Assembly: GCA_004802725.1 (NCBI GenBank)
Contig: SGPM01000068.1
Location: 1-64,000, forward strand
Source of the DNA: Antrodiella citrinella
Lineage: Eukaryota > Basidiomycota > Agaricomycetes > Polyporales > Steccherinaceae
Reading direction: 5' to 3'
DNA length: 64,000 bases
Position 1 is the first letter of the stretch; the number at the start of each line of letters is the position of its first letter. Position numbers and translations under genes: made by a program. Of the stretch, positions 36,274-49,239 are shown one piece after another. The notes under the pieces are model-generated. The model did no database searches. It saw only the letters and a list, made by a program, of their open reading frames with translations, and had not been told where the DNA came from.

Positions 36274-39200
36274 CTACTCAACTCTGGATCTACTTCTCCA
36301 CCTCATCCCGGTATCCATCTGGTCATCGTCAGATGGCGCATCTGTCAACGGCGACCCCACTGTCTCAGCTAGAGCACCAGCACTAGTCTTCGCCTCCTCA
36401 GCCTTGGGCTCCGCTTCCCCGTCTTCATCCTTCACCTCTTCTAGCTTTTTCCGCACGACGCTCATCAACGTCGTCTTCATCTCGTTCTCCACTCTCTCTG
36501 CGCTCTCCTCGCCCGCCACAGCCTCGTCTAACGCGAGCTTCGTCATGCCAAGCTGGAGCATGTCCTCCTCTATGGATCCCTTCGTGATGAGCTTCACCAC
36601 TTCGACATCCCGTTTCTGGCCAATCCGGTACGCCCGGTCCTGTGCTTGCTTATCGTTGTGCGGATTAAAATCTTGATCGAACCTAAAGCGAAGGTTCAAA
36701 CGCAATTGAGTTGCCAATAGAAGAAAAGAGAAAGAAAGGCACGGACATGACAACGACACTCGCGGCAGTCAAATTGATACCCATTCCACCAGCTTTGGTG
36801 GACAGGAGGAATACTGGAATGGAGTCATCATCGGTGAACTCATCCACCAATGCCTGCCTAACGTCCACAGCAGTTGATCCGGTCAACAGCAAGAACTTGA
36901 TCTTCCGCTGATCAAGAACCTTCTGTAGAATGTCCAGGACTTGAGTGAACTGAAAGCATGGCGTGGTATTAGTTACAGATAACAGTTCGACTGCGTACAA
37001 CTCACCTGGGAGAATATCAGGACGCGCCGATTATCCTTTTGATAGTCTTCCAACAACTGGAGGAGAACCTTGACTTTGCCGGCCTGGACATAGCAGTCGT
37101 CTTCCTGGAGGTACTTCCGTGTAGACTAGGAAAGAAAAATCAGTTCATACGAAGACGATACAGTGAGAATATAAAGGACCGCCCACCTTATACGTATGAC
37201 AGAAGACCTGCAGCTCTGCATCCGTCATCACCTCCATATCCTCCTTCACATAGTCAAAGATCGCGCCCCGCTGTCTGTACTCCGGCTCCTTCAGCAGCAC
37301 TCTGGCGAGGGAGGTCAAAGTCTCGTCGGTGAACCGTCTCCTGAACAGCATAGGATGCAGTGCGGCCTTCCGAAGATCCATAAGCACGTTCGCGCTGTTT
37401 TCCAAGTACAACTTGTCCTTGTTTCGGGCAGTCGCCCGGGTCTTCTTTTTCGTCTGTTTGCCGCGCGTGTTGGTCGCTGGAGGAGTCTCTACTTCCTCTT
37501 GCTCAACGTCGAATATGGTTTTGCGGGATCGTCGCAGAGCGTCGTTGTATATGGACTTTTGCATTGGTGTCATTTCACACCATTCTATCCGCTCGCTCTT
37601 CTTGGGTAAATCCTTCAATACCTACAAGGATAGTCAGTAACTGCATCATGTAAAAATCCGATATTACACACTTGATCCTTTCTCCGTCGCAGAACGAACG
37701 GAGTCAACATCTTCTTCGCCCGAGAGACCCGTTCTTGAGCGAGCAAAGTGACCTTAGAATCACCCTTTGCCTTGAAGACGGCACGCAGCTCTTCCAGTCG
37801 GGAACCGATGATTTCCGGTGGAAGAATGAAGTTGAGAAGCGACTGCACGTACATCAGAGCCGAGCAGAACTTCAAGACAAGAAAACATACCACTAGTTCT
37901 TGCAGATTATTCTGTAACGGAGTACCAGTCAGGAGCAGACGCCATTTCGCCTCGTATGTGAGTAAAGCTTGGTATCTTTGAGATTGGAAGTTCTTGAGGA
38001 TATGACCTTCGTCGAATACGCAGACCTGTTTTGTACCAAACCCTTGTCAAAAAAACCGTTGGAGAGACGAAGACAGACATAAAATACATACATCCCAGTC
38101 TATCCTCTTGAAGAACTTGCGATCCATCTCATCGCCCTGAGCTAGGTTGTACGTTGTCAACAGAACCTCCCACCCATCGTTCACGCCCTTGGATCTTTGG
38201 GTCTCGCGGAGTGCTTGCCGGAGGGATGGACGCTCCTCCTTGCCAGCGTAGTAGGTCTGGACAGAAATCCCAGGCGCAAACCTGTGGAACTCGCGCACCC
38301 AGTTCTCCAGGGTAGACGACCTAAGCATTTCATCAGGACCCAATTTGCAAGCAATGAGTGTGATCACGTACGGAACGACCACGAGATGTGGACCTTTGTT
38401 TCCACGTTCCTGCAGATGAGCCAAGAAACTGATGACTTGCACCGTTTTTCCAAGACCTACGGGCGATGGTGAGTGATGATAGAACAATTTCTTTGTACAC
38501 GCACCCATCTCGTCCGCTAGAATACAGCTATACCCCCTACGATAAAGCAAGTTCAGCCAATTGATACCGAGCAGCTGGTAGTCTTTGAGAATGATTATGT
38601 CCGCCATCGACTTCGGTTGGTGATTGATGTAGTAGGACGGTTTCTTGGCCACAGAAGCTAGAGACCTGAGGGACAACGCGCCGTCTTCAACAAGGTCTGA
38701 CGCAACCGAGGTGCCACGAGACGACGTGGCGCTCTCTCGATTGGGTTTCGTCGAGGATGGGTCCGTCGTCCAGGTGTTGATCTCGTGCTTGAGCTTGGCT
38801 CCAATGCTCTCGCACTTCGCCAGGATGTGATCTATGGCAGCGTAACCCTGGAAGATAGACTCGCAGTCTTCCACGATTCGTGAACTGATACCCGCGGGGC
38901 CTGCTTTCTTGCGGTTTTGACCAAGCTTCTCTTCCAGGTCCGTGAAGGATTTGTAAGACCGGAGCTCGATGACCTTGTTAGCCTGTGCGAGATTACATCC
39001 TGCGATAAACAAAGCAACGTGAGCCATGGATCGGCTGGAAGTAAAGACGACACGTACCGGATATCTCCTGAATGCCCTCTGCAGTAGCTGTGTTGAAGAA
39101 CTCCAATGTTTTCTTCGAAGAATCTGCAGCGGGCGGTGGTGGAGAAGGTCTCCTCCTCGACTTCACCTCAACAACATCGTCGTCAGACTCCTCTTCTTCC

Positions 39201-40470
39201 GACTCCATGACCTTTCTCTTTAGCCTCTTGACCTTCTTCACAATGATCTCCGGACTTCCAGGCGTCATCGGCGACTTGGTGAGATCAATAGCAGCCCTAG
39301 ATACTGGCGGGGTGGTCAAGGAAAGGCCGGACCTAACGTCCATCGTAGGCCGGTTGTATATCGCAGACTTCTTGCCCAGCTCCCGTTGTCGAGCCCGCTG
39401 CGCCTTATTCGCTTCCTCCACCTCCTTCACCCGTCCAGTCTCAGTATGTACAACAATCTTCGGCGATGACGTGGAAGGTGGTTTCCAGGTAGGATCACTG
39501 AGTATGGCCTCCGCTTTTCTCCCATCCCCGCCCGCCTGCCTCCAAGCTGCTCGTAAGAAGTCCGTGGTATGCAAAGGCTGGGTAAACTTCCACGTCATGA
39601 ACTTGTCCTCGTCGAAGTCCGACTGTGAGGGTTCTGAAGAAATAGGCTCCAGGTGTGGCGGTTGGCCACGGACGATGCGTGATTTGGATGGACCCGCGAC
39701 GCTGAAAGCAGCCTCGGACATGGACTCGTCATCCGAGGCGGAGGAGACGACAACACTGTTGTTCAACTTCCTGCGCTGAGCAGGACGTGAGATCTCTGGA
39801 GAGGGCGGTATTTGGGAACGCTGCGGAGCGACGGGGGACATTGGTATTTGGAAGAGGTCGATAGGATCCGGAGGCGACTCGGGAAGACCACGATTGAGAC
39901 GTTTGCGGGGAGGCTCCCCCCGCCCCGGAATGTCTACAGGCGGGGTACCGTACCCATTTGACATCAAAGGACGCGAATATAACGCGTTCATCGAGGAGGA
40001 ACCGGACATATACCCACTGGGAGCGGAAAGAGGGTCATGGCCATAGGGTCTCGGAGGACCCCAAGAATTGCTGGGGACTAGTCCTGGTGCTGCGTCACCC
40101 ATGTAAGGTTGGTATCCATTGTGTTGATGTTGATAGTGTGCATCTGGTCCTAGAGGACTTGAGCTAGGTACGAGAACTCGGCCGGAGGAAGCAGGTGTAC
40201 TCGGCGGCTGAGCGAAGTAGGGCGACGACATAAGCGTGGCATCTCGCGATTGCGGTGGCAAGGTATCGTAGGTAGACTGCGGTGGTATCGACGACGCTGT
40301 TGAAGAGCTTGCAGAGGCTTGGGAAGCAACATCTTTAGCTCGTTTCTTGAATCTGAGTTGCTCTAAAGCAGCTTTCTGTAAAGGTTGACCGATGATAGCC
40401 ACGACGTGAGGCAACGATTAGAACAACGATGATATCCACAAACCCTAGCTGTTTCCTGACCCAAAGACAT
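36274..40470 (-). CDS. FUN30: SNF2 chromatin remodeller Fun30/SMARCAD1
   Basis: ATP-driven nucleosome remodeller that promotes DNA-end resection and silencing; nuclear. A 27-nt first exon (40444-40470, MSLGQETAR) joins a long exon at 40375. The N-terminal 450 residues are Pro/Ser-rich, with a helical segment WKFTQPLHTTDFLRAAWRQ where family members carry CUE-like ubiquitin-binding helices. The helicase core has motif I DEMGLGKT, motif II DEGH (the Fun30-type variant of DEAH), LLTGTPLQNNLQELV, the second lobe RVLIFSQFTQVLDILQ, LLSTKAGGMGINLTAA and DRAYRIGQKRDVEV. An acidic, Lys-rich tail closes it. The frame upstream of 40375 lacks an ATG except through this splice, which fixes the start. Family assignment is strong; exon ends are read by eye. 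Confidence 0.95.
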
Positions 40471-42187
40471 CTCACAACGCTCCTTTCAAAGTAGAGATAT
40501 GCGACGAGAGATCTAAGTATAGTGATAGTGTCGAAAAGAGTCGACGGAGTGGTGTGAGACAACGAGGCGACAAGGCCAAGACAAGGCCAATCAGAGCACG
40601 TAGGCGGAGGATCAATAGTAGTCAACAAAAGCTGTGGCTGCAAACTACGGGATGTACTTTTGTAGCTAGAATGGCCGTAGAGAACAAGATGAAACATTGG
40701 AGGGAGTACGAGTCAACGGTCAACCATAGTGCTGAGGTCGACTTGAATATTTTGTATGGGTGCAGATACGTTGGCGGACTGGCGTAGGCACCGGGACATG
40801 CACGAGAGGAAGGTAGAGATGAGGGAGAACGTTGTGTATTTGTGGTGCAGAGAATACATGAAGAACAGCTGCTAACGTACGAGAGAGAGGACAGACACCA
40901 CCAGCTAGAACACATTGTACAGTCGTTGCTCCCGCAAGCAGGGAAGTAGCGTGCAACATCCATGAATCCATGACTTCAACCTTCAATAAGTGAGCCCACA
41001 AAATCAGTGATGAGCGTTCGAGGATCGTAGACATGACTCACGATACTGACGAACGAGCAAACACCATGCCGACCACCGTCAAAGCACACATTCTGAGGCG
41101 GCTACGGTGTGCATGACGCTTGCAGCGTTTGCAGCTTGACGTAAGAGGCCACTGAATAACAAACAACCAGCAAGTGAGGGTAAATGACACGAAGAACAAC
41201 CCGGAAACATGGTGGTGAAGATCCTCGACACTACGCATCCTCTTCGTCATAGATACAATCGCGTATAATCTCCCGATTCTCCGGATGAGACTGTTGTATC
41301 GTAGAATTAGGATGCTAAATGACCAGAGTGTCCCGAAGTTGTGATTCTGGTCCAACCTTCCTAGCGAAGCACTGCTAGACGAGGAAGTATGACGTGAAGT
41401 CACAGAGACAGAGTGAAAAGATAAAGCCGAAATCAAAGCGATGTCGCGACTCGATAATGTGGATCAAGTGATGACTTGCGTGCCGACTCAGTCGGAATAT
41501 CTGGATCCAGTGTAAAACCAGAATACGGCAAATGGCAGGAGGCTCCTGTCCTTGAGACGAGATGAATTAGGGATTCATCCGGTCACAAGCCTCGTAAAAC
41601 ACTGGAAGAAGAATCTGAGGTGACTACATAAAAAATACCAAGACAAGGTGAACAGCGAATTTTCAGCACTAGTGATTGCGCGTACCTTAACACACAATTG
41701 ACTAGAATGCGCTGCGCTTCGTACGGGGAAGAGAAGTACAGTGCATGTTACAGAGCTCTTCGCGAGCCTGTTCAAAATGAGACCGGAGATTGACCTACAA
41801 AGACCCGTTTCCCTGTACAAAAAAAGGATTTCATCCGACAAGATATCCAACCACCTCTCAAAAGCGAGGCAAACGGTGAATAGGCAAGCCATAGATCTCG
41901 TCATCGACGTTGAGCCATAAGAGCACAAACGAGGAAGAGACACAGAACCAAAAAAGCAAGATTGTGAGGGAAAGACGACGACGACGACGACAACGACATC
42001 GATGGGGAAGGTGATAGTTGGGGACAAGGGTTGATATGGCCAAGAAGGCGCCCTAGGTCTGAGACGGCATTTGCCGACGGCCATATCCGAAACGATTACG
42101 CCAGTTCCGGCGTGCGTCGTTCGGAAAGGCCTTGCCTCGACTGCAGGCGGTGTAGCGACGGCGTTCACCTCTCTTTCAACGACCACA
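40471..42187. other. Unresolved region, possible minus-strand membrane-protein gene
   Basis: On the minus strand, hydrophobic stretches recur: FTVCLAFERWLDILSDEI (about 41870), VSGLFFVSFTLTCWLFVIQW (about 41200), RMCALTVVGMVF (about 41090) and, after a plausible GTGAGT intron near 41035, MLHATSLLAGATTVQCVLAG (about 40960). They could be exons of a multi-pass protein, perhaps of the Agaricomycete DUF6533-like type, but I cannot find a clear ATG or keep one frame throughout. A GAC/GAC simple repeat lies at about 41970-41995. The region also holds the upstream end of the carrier gene. Confidence 0.3.
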
Positions 42188-43366
42188 ATGATTCTTGTCA
42201 TATTGCTGGTGTTGGCGTCGCTCGCCCTCTCGCTGCTCATCACTATCCCCTTCACCGGCGCACTCGTGCGGTTGAGGGCCAATTACAACCCGAAGGGGCT
42301 GCAACTCGACGATGAGGGCAATGTGGAACCTCATACAGGCCCTGTCGTGACGACTTTCTTTGGAATGCTGGCACGCGTGAAGCGCATTGAGGTGAGTTGT
42401 TGAATGGTAGTGTCTCTGCTGTGCTGACTTGGAGTTTGCAGGGATGGGCTGGACTTTATAAGGGGTTAAGTACGCGCCCCCCATTGTTGCGCAGTCGAAC
42501 ATCGCTGACGTGAATCTATCTAATAGTGCCTTCACTCATCGAAACCGCGGTACTTACCTTGTTCGCGGTCTTCGCTCTGAATGCGGATCCTCGTTACCGC
42601 GGCAGAACAACCCCCCCTGAATCCGGTATCATTGGCACTTTGGTCTACGCAGTGTTCTCTATCATCTTGTCTATGCCCGCAATAATCATATCATACCGGT
42701 TCGTGCAGCCTCTTCATTTACTGTCATGTATAGCGTCTCATAAGCGTACCGCAGTGCTGTCACGACACCATATAGGCTACCCTACTTCCGACCCATGTAC
42801 TCTCTCCGCATCTTGCTTACTCCCACCGAGCGTCGTCGCCCGTGGACCCTCTACCTTACGCCCGGACTATTTTTCGCGCAATTCCTGCACTCCGCTTATG
42901 CAATCATTGTTCTCCGCACGGTCAGGCGTTTCCTGGTTCCTACCACCCCAGATGCAAACGCCGGCTTCGAAATCCACCCCGTCAAATTCACCATCTATGC
43001 TGCCATCGCCATTCTTAGCACTGCCATCCTGTGCCCTCTCGAAGTCATTGTCACCAAATTGGCGATTCAGCGCAACCATGCCGCTGCAGAGTACAACTCT
43101 GTCGAGCAGGAAGTTGAGCCTGATGCCGTTAGCAGTGAAGAATACTCCGAGTATTCCGGTGCGGAGGAAGACGTGATCGGGTAAGTCGTCCTTGTAATGA
43201 TTGAAAACTGTTGACCAACGTTTGCTCTAGCCTTCGCCACGAGAAGGATCCCTACCTTGGTTTGATTGATTGCGCCCGAAGGGTGTCCCAAGAGGAAGGT
43301 TGGCAGGCTTTGTACCGCGTCTGGTGGTTCTCCATGTTGGTGGGAGTGGGTTCGGCTTTCGCGTAA
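42188..43366 (+). CDS. Divergent mitochondrial-carrier-like membrane protein
   Basis: Exons 42188-42391, 42442-42469, 42527-42698, 42755-43180 and 43231-43366. The visible repeat signatures are TGALVRLRANYNPKGLQ then EGWAGLYKGLMPSLIE, and CPLEVIVTKLAIQRNH then EEGWQALYRVWWF. These match the carrier pattern of a basic loop followed by EGW.ALY.G, with the usual P-x-D/E-x-x-x-K/R helix breaks weakened. Such degenerate SLC25-like proteins are common in basidiomycetes; the solute is unknown. The frame is open upstream to 42035 without an ATG, so the true N terminus probably lies on an unrecognised upstream exon. 42188 is the first in-frame ATG. The stop at 43364-43366 follows GSAFA; a splice there would add only one residue. 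Confidence 0.65.
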
Positions 43367-46300
43367 GTGGTGATGACACGATGACAACTTATGTTGTTCT
43401 CTTGCGTTGTCCAAAGGTATTGATGTGTTGTACGTCTACGCTGGGTAGACGGGTTGTACTCCCAGGCCCCGTATCTATAATCTTTCTCCAATCTATTCCG
43501 TACTCATTCCTTCACTTCTTCTTGGATCTTTCTTGGCTGCACAAGTTGATTTATAAGTATATCATCCGCCCTTGGACTTTGTCCTGGCATCGGCGGTCGT
43601 CTCTGCAGTTTTCAGAAGACCTCGGAGACTTTGTTGCAGATAAGATAAGATCGTCGGAACGCTCGCCAAGCCTGACAAATGAGGACATGAAGAAGGATCG
43701 TAAGCGCTTCGTGACAGCCAAGCCTGCCAGCAAATCGACTTGTCATGCCAGTGTCTCGACAATCTACCGCCTTTCCAGTTATATATTCGGCATGCATAAA
43801 ACAAATGTGGTCAATGTCATGCTATGGGAGGAATTGGGTCAGTGTTTACCGCTTTGCTGTAGAAAAAGCGAAGCTCAACATGTCTTGTCACCGCGCGCAC
43901 AACGAATTCATCATTGCTGATTCATATACTGCAAAAGGTACTGGGAGAGCTTTGTGGCTGGATACGAAGCGTTTACTGCCTTACAGTAAAAGACCTGCTA
44001 CCATCCCCAGGGGCTGCCGGCAGCAGTCAAAGGACCTCGGTTTCCTTCGACGCGTTCTGACTGCTCAAACCATTGATGAGGTTCTCTAGTTCTTCTTGGG
44101 ACCTCAACTTGGTGCCATCATCACCCCATCGGTCGCGAACATGTCTTATCTAGGCCCTCTTTTGGATGCCATCTTCAAGTTCCATACCTGGTGGGTGGTT
44201 CCGGCGAGAATTTACGTCGTCTAACGTGACCGTTCCCTTGTCTAGCTGAAGGATACTAGGAAAGTTGAGACCTCTCCGTTGCGATGTTCGAAAGCTTATG
44301 GTTCTCAAGTCCCATACGGCACGATATCACCGTATTGTAACTCAGTAGTGACAGTGGTCATTGTTGGTCCATCCCGTGACGAGGCCCCCTGTAGGTCCCG
44401 GACCCTCCCCGCCCTTCGAATGGACCCGAGCAACAGGTAGACGAGGCGGTGATTTCTTCACGCGCACGCGGTATCACATCGGAATGTAGGTGCTCAATAC
44501 AGTTCTTGTTCACGATTGTCGCCAAGCTTATTGCTCACATCCTGGTGTCTTCCTTTAAGCTCCACCTACACTGCCTCTCTTCTTTTGGATTGGCGGCTTT
44601 TGTCGTTGGGAACATACGACCCCGAGAACAAGAGCTCTCTATGATGTTCCCTATCCCTAACTTCAACGCTCATGCGGCTCAAGTGACTGCAAGACTCTTA
44701 CGGCGCAACGTGCCGTACACCACGGGTCGCAATTGGCGTTGACTCAGTGTCACCGTATGCAGACTCCTTGATCCTCCGTTATAGGGATTTCTTACACCTT
44801 ACAAGATCCTTGCTCACCTGCAGCGAGTCAGTGACAAAGGAAATGGCAGCTCCTCCGCCCCCGGATCTACGCACATTGCGCTCAATTTATGCACTTCGGT
44901 TTCAGTGAGTTCCCGCCGTCTTCTCGGACCGGAGGTTGGTATGCTCTTGTCCTTTCTGTCGGCTTTGACATGGTGCTGCTATTGGCACATCCGCATTTCA
45001 ATGTTCGATAGGCTTTTCGTACGTGCATGCGGGACAAGTGTGCGCAGCCAAGATGTGGAGACAGTTCACAGGGTCTTCGTCCGGGGCGGAGATGGTAGTT
45101 GTCTTCTTCCGGCCCATTTCCCAACGGACCGCTCCGACGTTCGTGACTCCACCTAGCTTTGAATCACGACGATTTTTGACTCCTGGTTTCGCTGCCCAGG
45201 CATGTAAAGTAACCTTGCGATTATGATCAATTCCTCTTGGGTGAGTGATAACACCATCGCTCGTGAGAACCTAAGCTCATCTTGGCCTTTTTTGGAAAGA
45301 AAAACCGGAAAGTCGCTCTCTGCTGGGTTTCTGCTAGGGTGTAACCGAAGCCATATAGAACAAAACGCAGACCGTTGAAAAGTCTTCACAGGTCGAAAGG
45401 TTTCGTTGAAATTGTGCATGTGGATGCCAGCCGCGAACCAAGGATCTACAATGCTCCGGCGAGTATTCAGTTGTACTCGCCCACTTTGGGGGTACTGCAT
45501 CAGGTCGTTGTTTCGACATTATTCTCGTAGAACTCGCGGCCTTTCCTCGCAGACCTCTCTGTAGGTGCATGCTGGGCTCGTCAACATCGGAATGGATAAC
45601 CTATCGACGGTCAGTATTGGAATGAATGACGCGCCATAAAGCCTAATACTCATATCCCGTGAATACTATCTCATTGCCGTCGACATCCGACCTAGGGAGC
45701 CGCCTGCGCCATATGCATCATCGTGATACTTGGACGCCGTCATCGTCCCGCCCATGTTCGCCGTCTCACGTTCGCGTCTGCTGAAGGGGGGGCTACGTGG
45801 TATCTGACATCGATTCCTGTACGTGTTTTCATCCCCCTTCCATGATTTTTCATAAAGCCAAGCCGGATTATGAACAGGAAATCTGCACACGGGATACTAC
45901 AGGACACTAACAAGACTCTTGAGAGTCCATCACGATCCTCCGCAGACTCACATGTACGGAAGCTGAATGTTGATACAGTACCCACCGCTCGACGGGATTG
46001 ACTACTGTGCGTCGTTGTTATTGAAATCTATGATGAGGCAGTTCTCGTAGATCAACAACCAATTTATCATTGATCCTGTTTTAGTAGATAAAGTCCTCTT
46101 TTCGTGTATTTCCCCCTCTCTCATGTGTTTGCAAGAGCTCAGCCAAACACAATACATTCATTCTATTCCTACTGTCCTCAGGAATTCTAACAGTTGTGGC
46201 CATGAACAGCGATGGATGCATTGCTACCGACAGACATACTACTAACCAATGGCGCATTCGGAGATCGACGGTCAAGATTGACGTTCTCAGTGGTGACAGG

Positions 46301-47674
46301 CCCCGCACCGAGGATCAATCGCCGGAAGCGTGAAGTTTCCTTGCTTGGGATTCCATGCTTGGTCAGCACATACCTCGTCACCCACGACTAGCTCGTCAAT
46401 GAGGGAGTTTACTGCGCTTGGAAGCTTGCATCGAGTGCGTCGATATCATAGATTATGTTGTTCGTTATCGACTGATCTCACGAATCAGCAGTTATGAGAG
46501 GACCTGCTTTGTGTTTTCGCCAGGGCCGTTATCTGGTGCTTGGCATCCACAAAGTTTGCTGATCGCACACCGGGAGTCAATTGTATCTCACTCTACAGAC
46601 GTTGAAGGTCCTCTCGTGAGATTGTCTGGGCAACTGTCATCTGCCCAAGCGTCGATCTCCTCACCAGTGACCGACTGTCTTGTATATTCGACGCTCAATC
46701 CGCACGCAACACACCCAATGACAGTGTCAACTGGTCTGCCATTTGGTCCATGGTCCGGCAACTGTCGTCCACTTTGCATCCTTTGCTTAAACAGGGTCCC
46801 CCAGTGACCGGTTCAGTGACTGGATCGGACAGGAATATGCGGTTCGATGCAAGCATAATAGATCCCGAATGCGCCGGAGGAGGAGATCTCGGGGCTATGC
46901 TGTCGATGTCCAGGTTCCCAATATGTATGCAAAGGTGCAACGGATTCACTCAATTCACTTTCCCGTCTTGCTAGTGGAAGTTACCGACCCGGCAAACTCG
47001 GATGCCAAGCCTAAAGAGGTTGTTTTCGTGAGTATTTATGTAAAATCAAACCATAGAAATCGTGGTCCTTTTGTATTGACCTACGTCCTTTTCGTCCCGT
47101 TATAGAACCGGTCATCACCCGAGGCATTGTGGCGTGGATGTATCCCATCACTCAGACGCTGAAGAGCCCTCTGGTGGCTATCAAGCCAGTTTTCTCGGTG
47201 TCTGATGTCAGAAGCGCAGAGTTGAAGTGGTTGAAACTCCCGCCGCTGAATTCCCACCTGATTTCAAACCCACCGAAGTCCCGGTGAGAGCAAATTTGCG
47301 TGTTCTCACTGTCCGGGGGCCACTCCCTCCAGCCCAGAGCAGAGCCTCTCAACTCGCACCTGGTTTGACGTGGGTTTATGCTTGGCGCATGCATCTAACA
47401 AGACTTTACATTCAGAACATCCGATGTGCTTCAGTCGACGAAGAATTAGAGTGTCAGAAAGAAGCATTGAACATTGATTGTCGATTTCGTCGAAGTCATG
47501 TCTCCCAGGCGTGCTGAGAAGGTCAAGCGCAGCTTGGCTTCCCCTTTCGGAGGAAGAATACATTCGGGATAAGCCCCTTGAATCTTCGTGGTGGGGTATA
47601 AGGTCAATCAACTTTCGTTTCTACATCATGTTGCTTCCATTGCCATTGTTTCACTGAACGCCAAGCCGAAGGGC
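43367..47674. other. Gene-poor block with coding-like fragments
   Basis: About 4.3 kb without a gene I can defend. Short coding-like pieces occur on the plus strand: 43556-43920, 43745-44089, 44449-44742, 44845-45230, and around 46870-47260, where a GTGAGT..TATAG intron (47028-47105) sits between two open frames. None joins into a long protein and I recognise no domain. Decayed genes or an old transposon are the likely sources. Confidence 0.4.
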
Positions 47675-47681
47675 TATATAT
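47675..47681 (+). promoter_or_regulatory. TATA box of the Zn2Cys6 gene
   Basis: TATATAT about 80 bp upstream of the start codon at 47759. Placed by motif and distance. Confidence 0.4.
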
Positions 47682-47758
47682 CAGGGCTCCCCTCACACCT
47701 GATTCAGAGTAGCTTCGTTCCGAAATTCCCCTCCTCGCATTCTTATCCTCCATCCACC

Positions 47759-49239
47759 ATGTCTTCAGGACCTGTTGCTGCCAGTGCCGCTACCAGCGGT
47801 CGCAAGAAGAAGTCACCTTCTGACCCTGTCAAGCGTTCACCAGAAGATGATCACAGACGTGAGTCTTCATGACATTCATGTATGCACGGTGAGCCTGACT
47901 TGTCGCAGGTAAGAGACGAAACCGCATGACACAGTCATGCTTGAACTGCCATACGTCGAAGCGAATGGTGAATGTCGCATGCGTTATACTTTTACTACAT
48001 CCTGGTTGGCTGAGACATACTCCTAGTGCGACCGTAAACGACCTTGCGGACGATGCACACAGCTTGGTCTGGTATGTGACTGTTAAACAGATTATGCACA
48101 TTATGCTGACGACCCACCGGCAGACCGGCCTGTGCGTTTACGAAGTAGACGACCCCAACCAAAGGTATGCTGCACTAGGAAGGATCCCGGATAACGCCGG
48201 TCACTGACTTATTCTTAGAAACGATTTGCCTGACGAACAAATACGGCTGCAAAAACGAGTCGCCGAACTCGAGAGTGTGATTCGTGAAGTTCGTGATCTC
48301 GATTTCTATCGCTGTTGAGGTTGCTTACTAGCTTTCCTCCAGCTGAAGAACAAGCCGCACCCTCGTTGGGCACAGCCAGGTACTCCTGGGTTCGAAGAGG
48401 GACCAAGAGACAAGGGCGAGTTGACTGTGCCCCCCAGCAACCTCCATCTCCAGGTCCCACAGGGTGCCCGTGCATCACCTCCAATGAGTGTGCTTTCGTC
48501 ACCTTCGTCCTCTCGGTCCCGGTCGTCTCTTGGGAGTCCCGGCCCTTCACATACCCCGCCATCCCCGCTAGCTCTGACACCTGTCGATGGGCGTCATATG
48601 CATGACCAACATGGTCCCTCAGCGGGATATGATTTTGCGTCATTCCTCACATCATACTACAATGATCAACCGGGTATGGATGGTGTGTTCAATGGCCTTC
48701 TTGGACCAGAAGACAGCGCACTCGCTGATCCGTTCCTAATGGAGCATATGAAGCACGGAAACAGCGGGCACTGTGGCTGCCTGAGCGAGCTGAAGAGCTA
48801 TAGTGTCGTGCTCGATCTGTCGCTGCGCCTCCGACGTGCCGCGGAGATTTTGGGCCTCTCGCCAAAGCACCTCAGTGCTTCCGACTGCTCCATTCATCAA
48901 CGTATAGCTGCCATGGATCGATTTACAACGTGAGTTCCCCTTCTCTCCACTCTCGTCCCCTTCAACTGACTCCTCGATAGCGAAGCATTGGCCAACATCA
49001 ACATTCCATCCGCGATATACTCACCGTACGCCGCCGCCGATTCCCCAATATCGGTTCCCGGCATGGGTTATCCCTCGCTGCGCTCTCCCGGAGCCAGTGA
49101 TGGGCGACCAAGTCATCTCGGTGGTGTGTCTCCCCAATCACTCCACAACACGAGACCATGGGATTCCAAACCCTCGTCGTACCCCACTCCTCCCGGAGAA
49201 GACTGCTTCATGTCTTGGGAGCCGCCCGTGCAACGGTAA
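47759..49239 (+). CDS. Zn2Cys6 binuclear-cluster transcription factor
   Basis: Seven exons (47759-47858, 47909-47967, 48027-48071, 48124-48164, 48219-48288, 48343-48929, 48981-49239) give about 386 residues; the DNA-binding domain is assembled from four of them. After a basic lead (RKRRNR) the cluster reads CLNCHTSKRMCDRKRPCGRC and a last Cys in GLC, i.e. C-x2-C-x6-C-x5-C-x2-C-x8-C. A short coiled coil follows (LPDEQIRLQKRVAELESVIRE). Then come a Ser/Pro-rich linker, a Cys/Gly knot (HCGCLSELKSYSVVLDLSL) with RRAAEILGLSPKHL, and a Pro/Ser tail. The usual large fungal regulatory domain is absent. Target genes are unknown. Confidence 0.88.
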
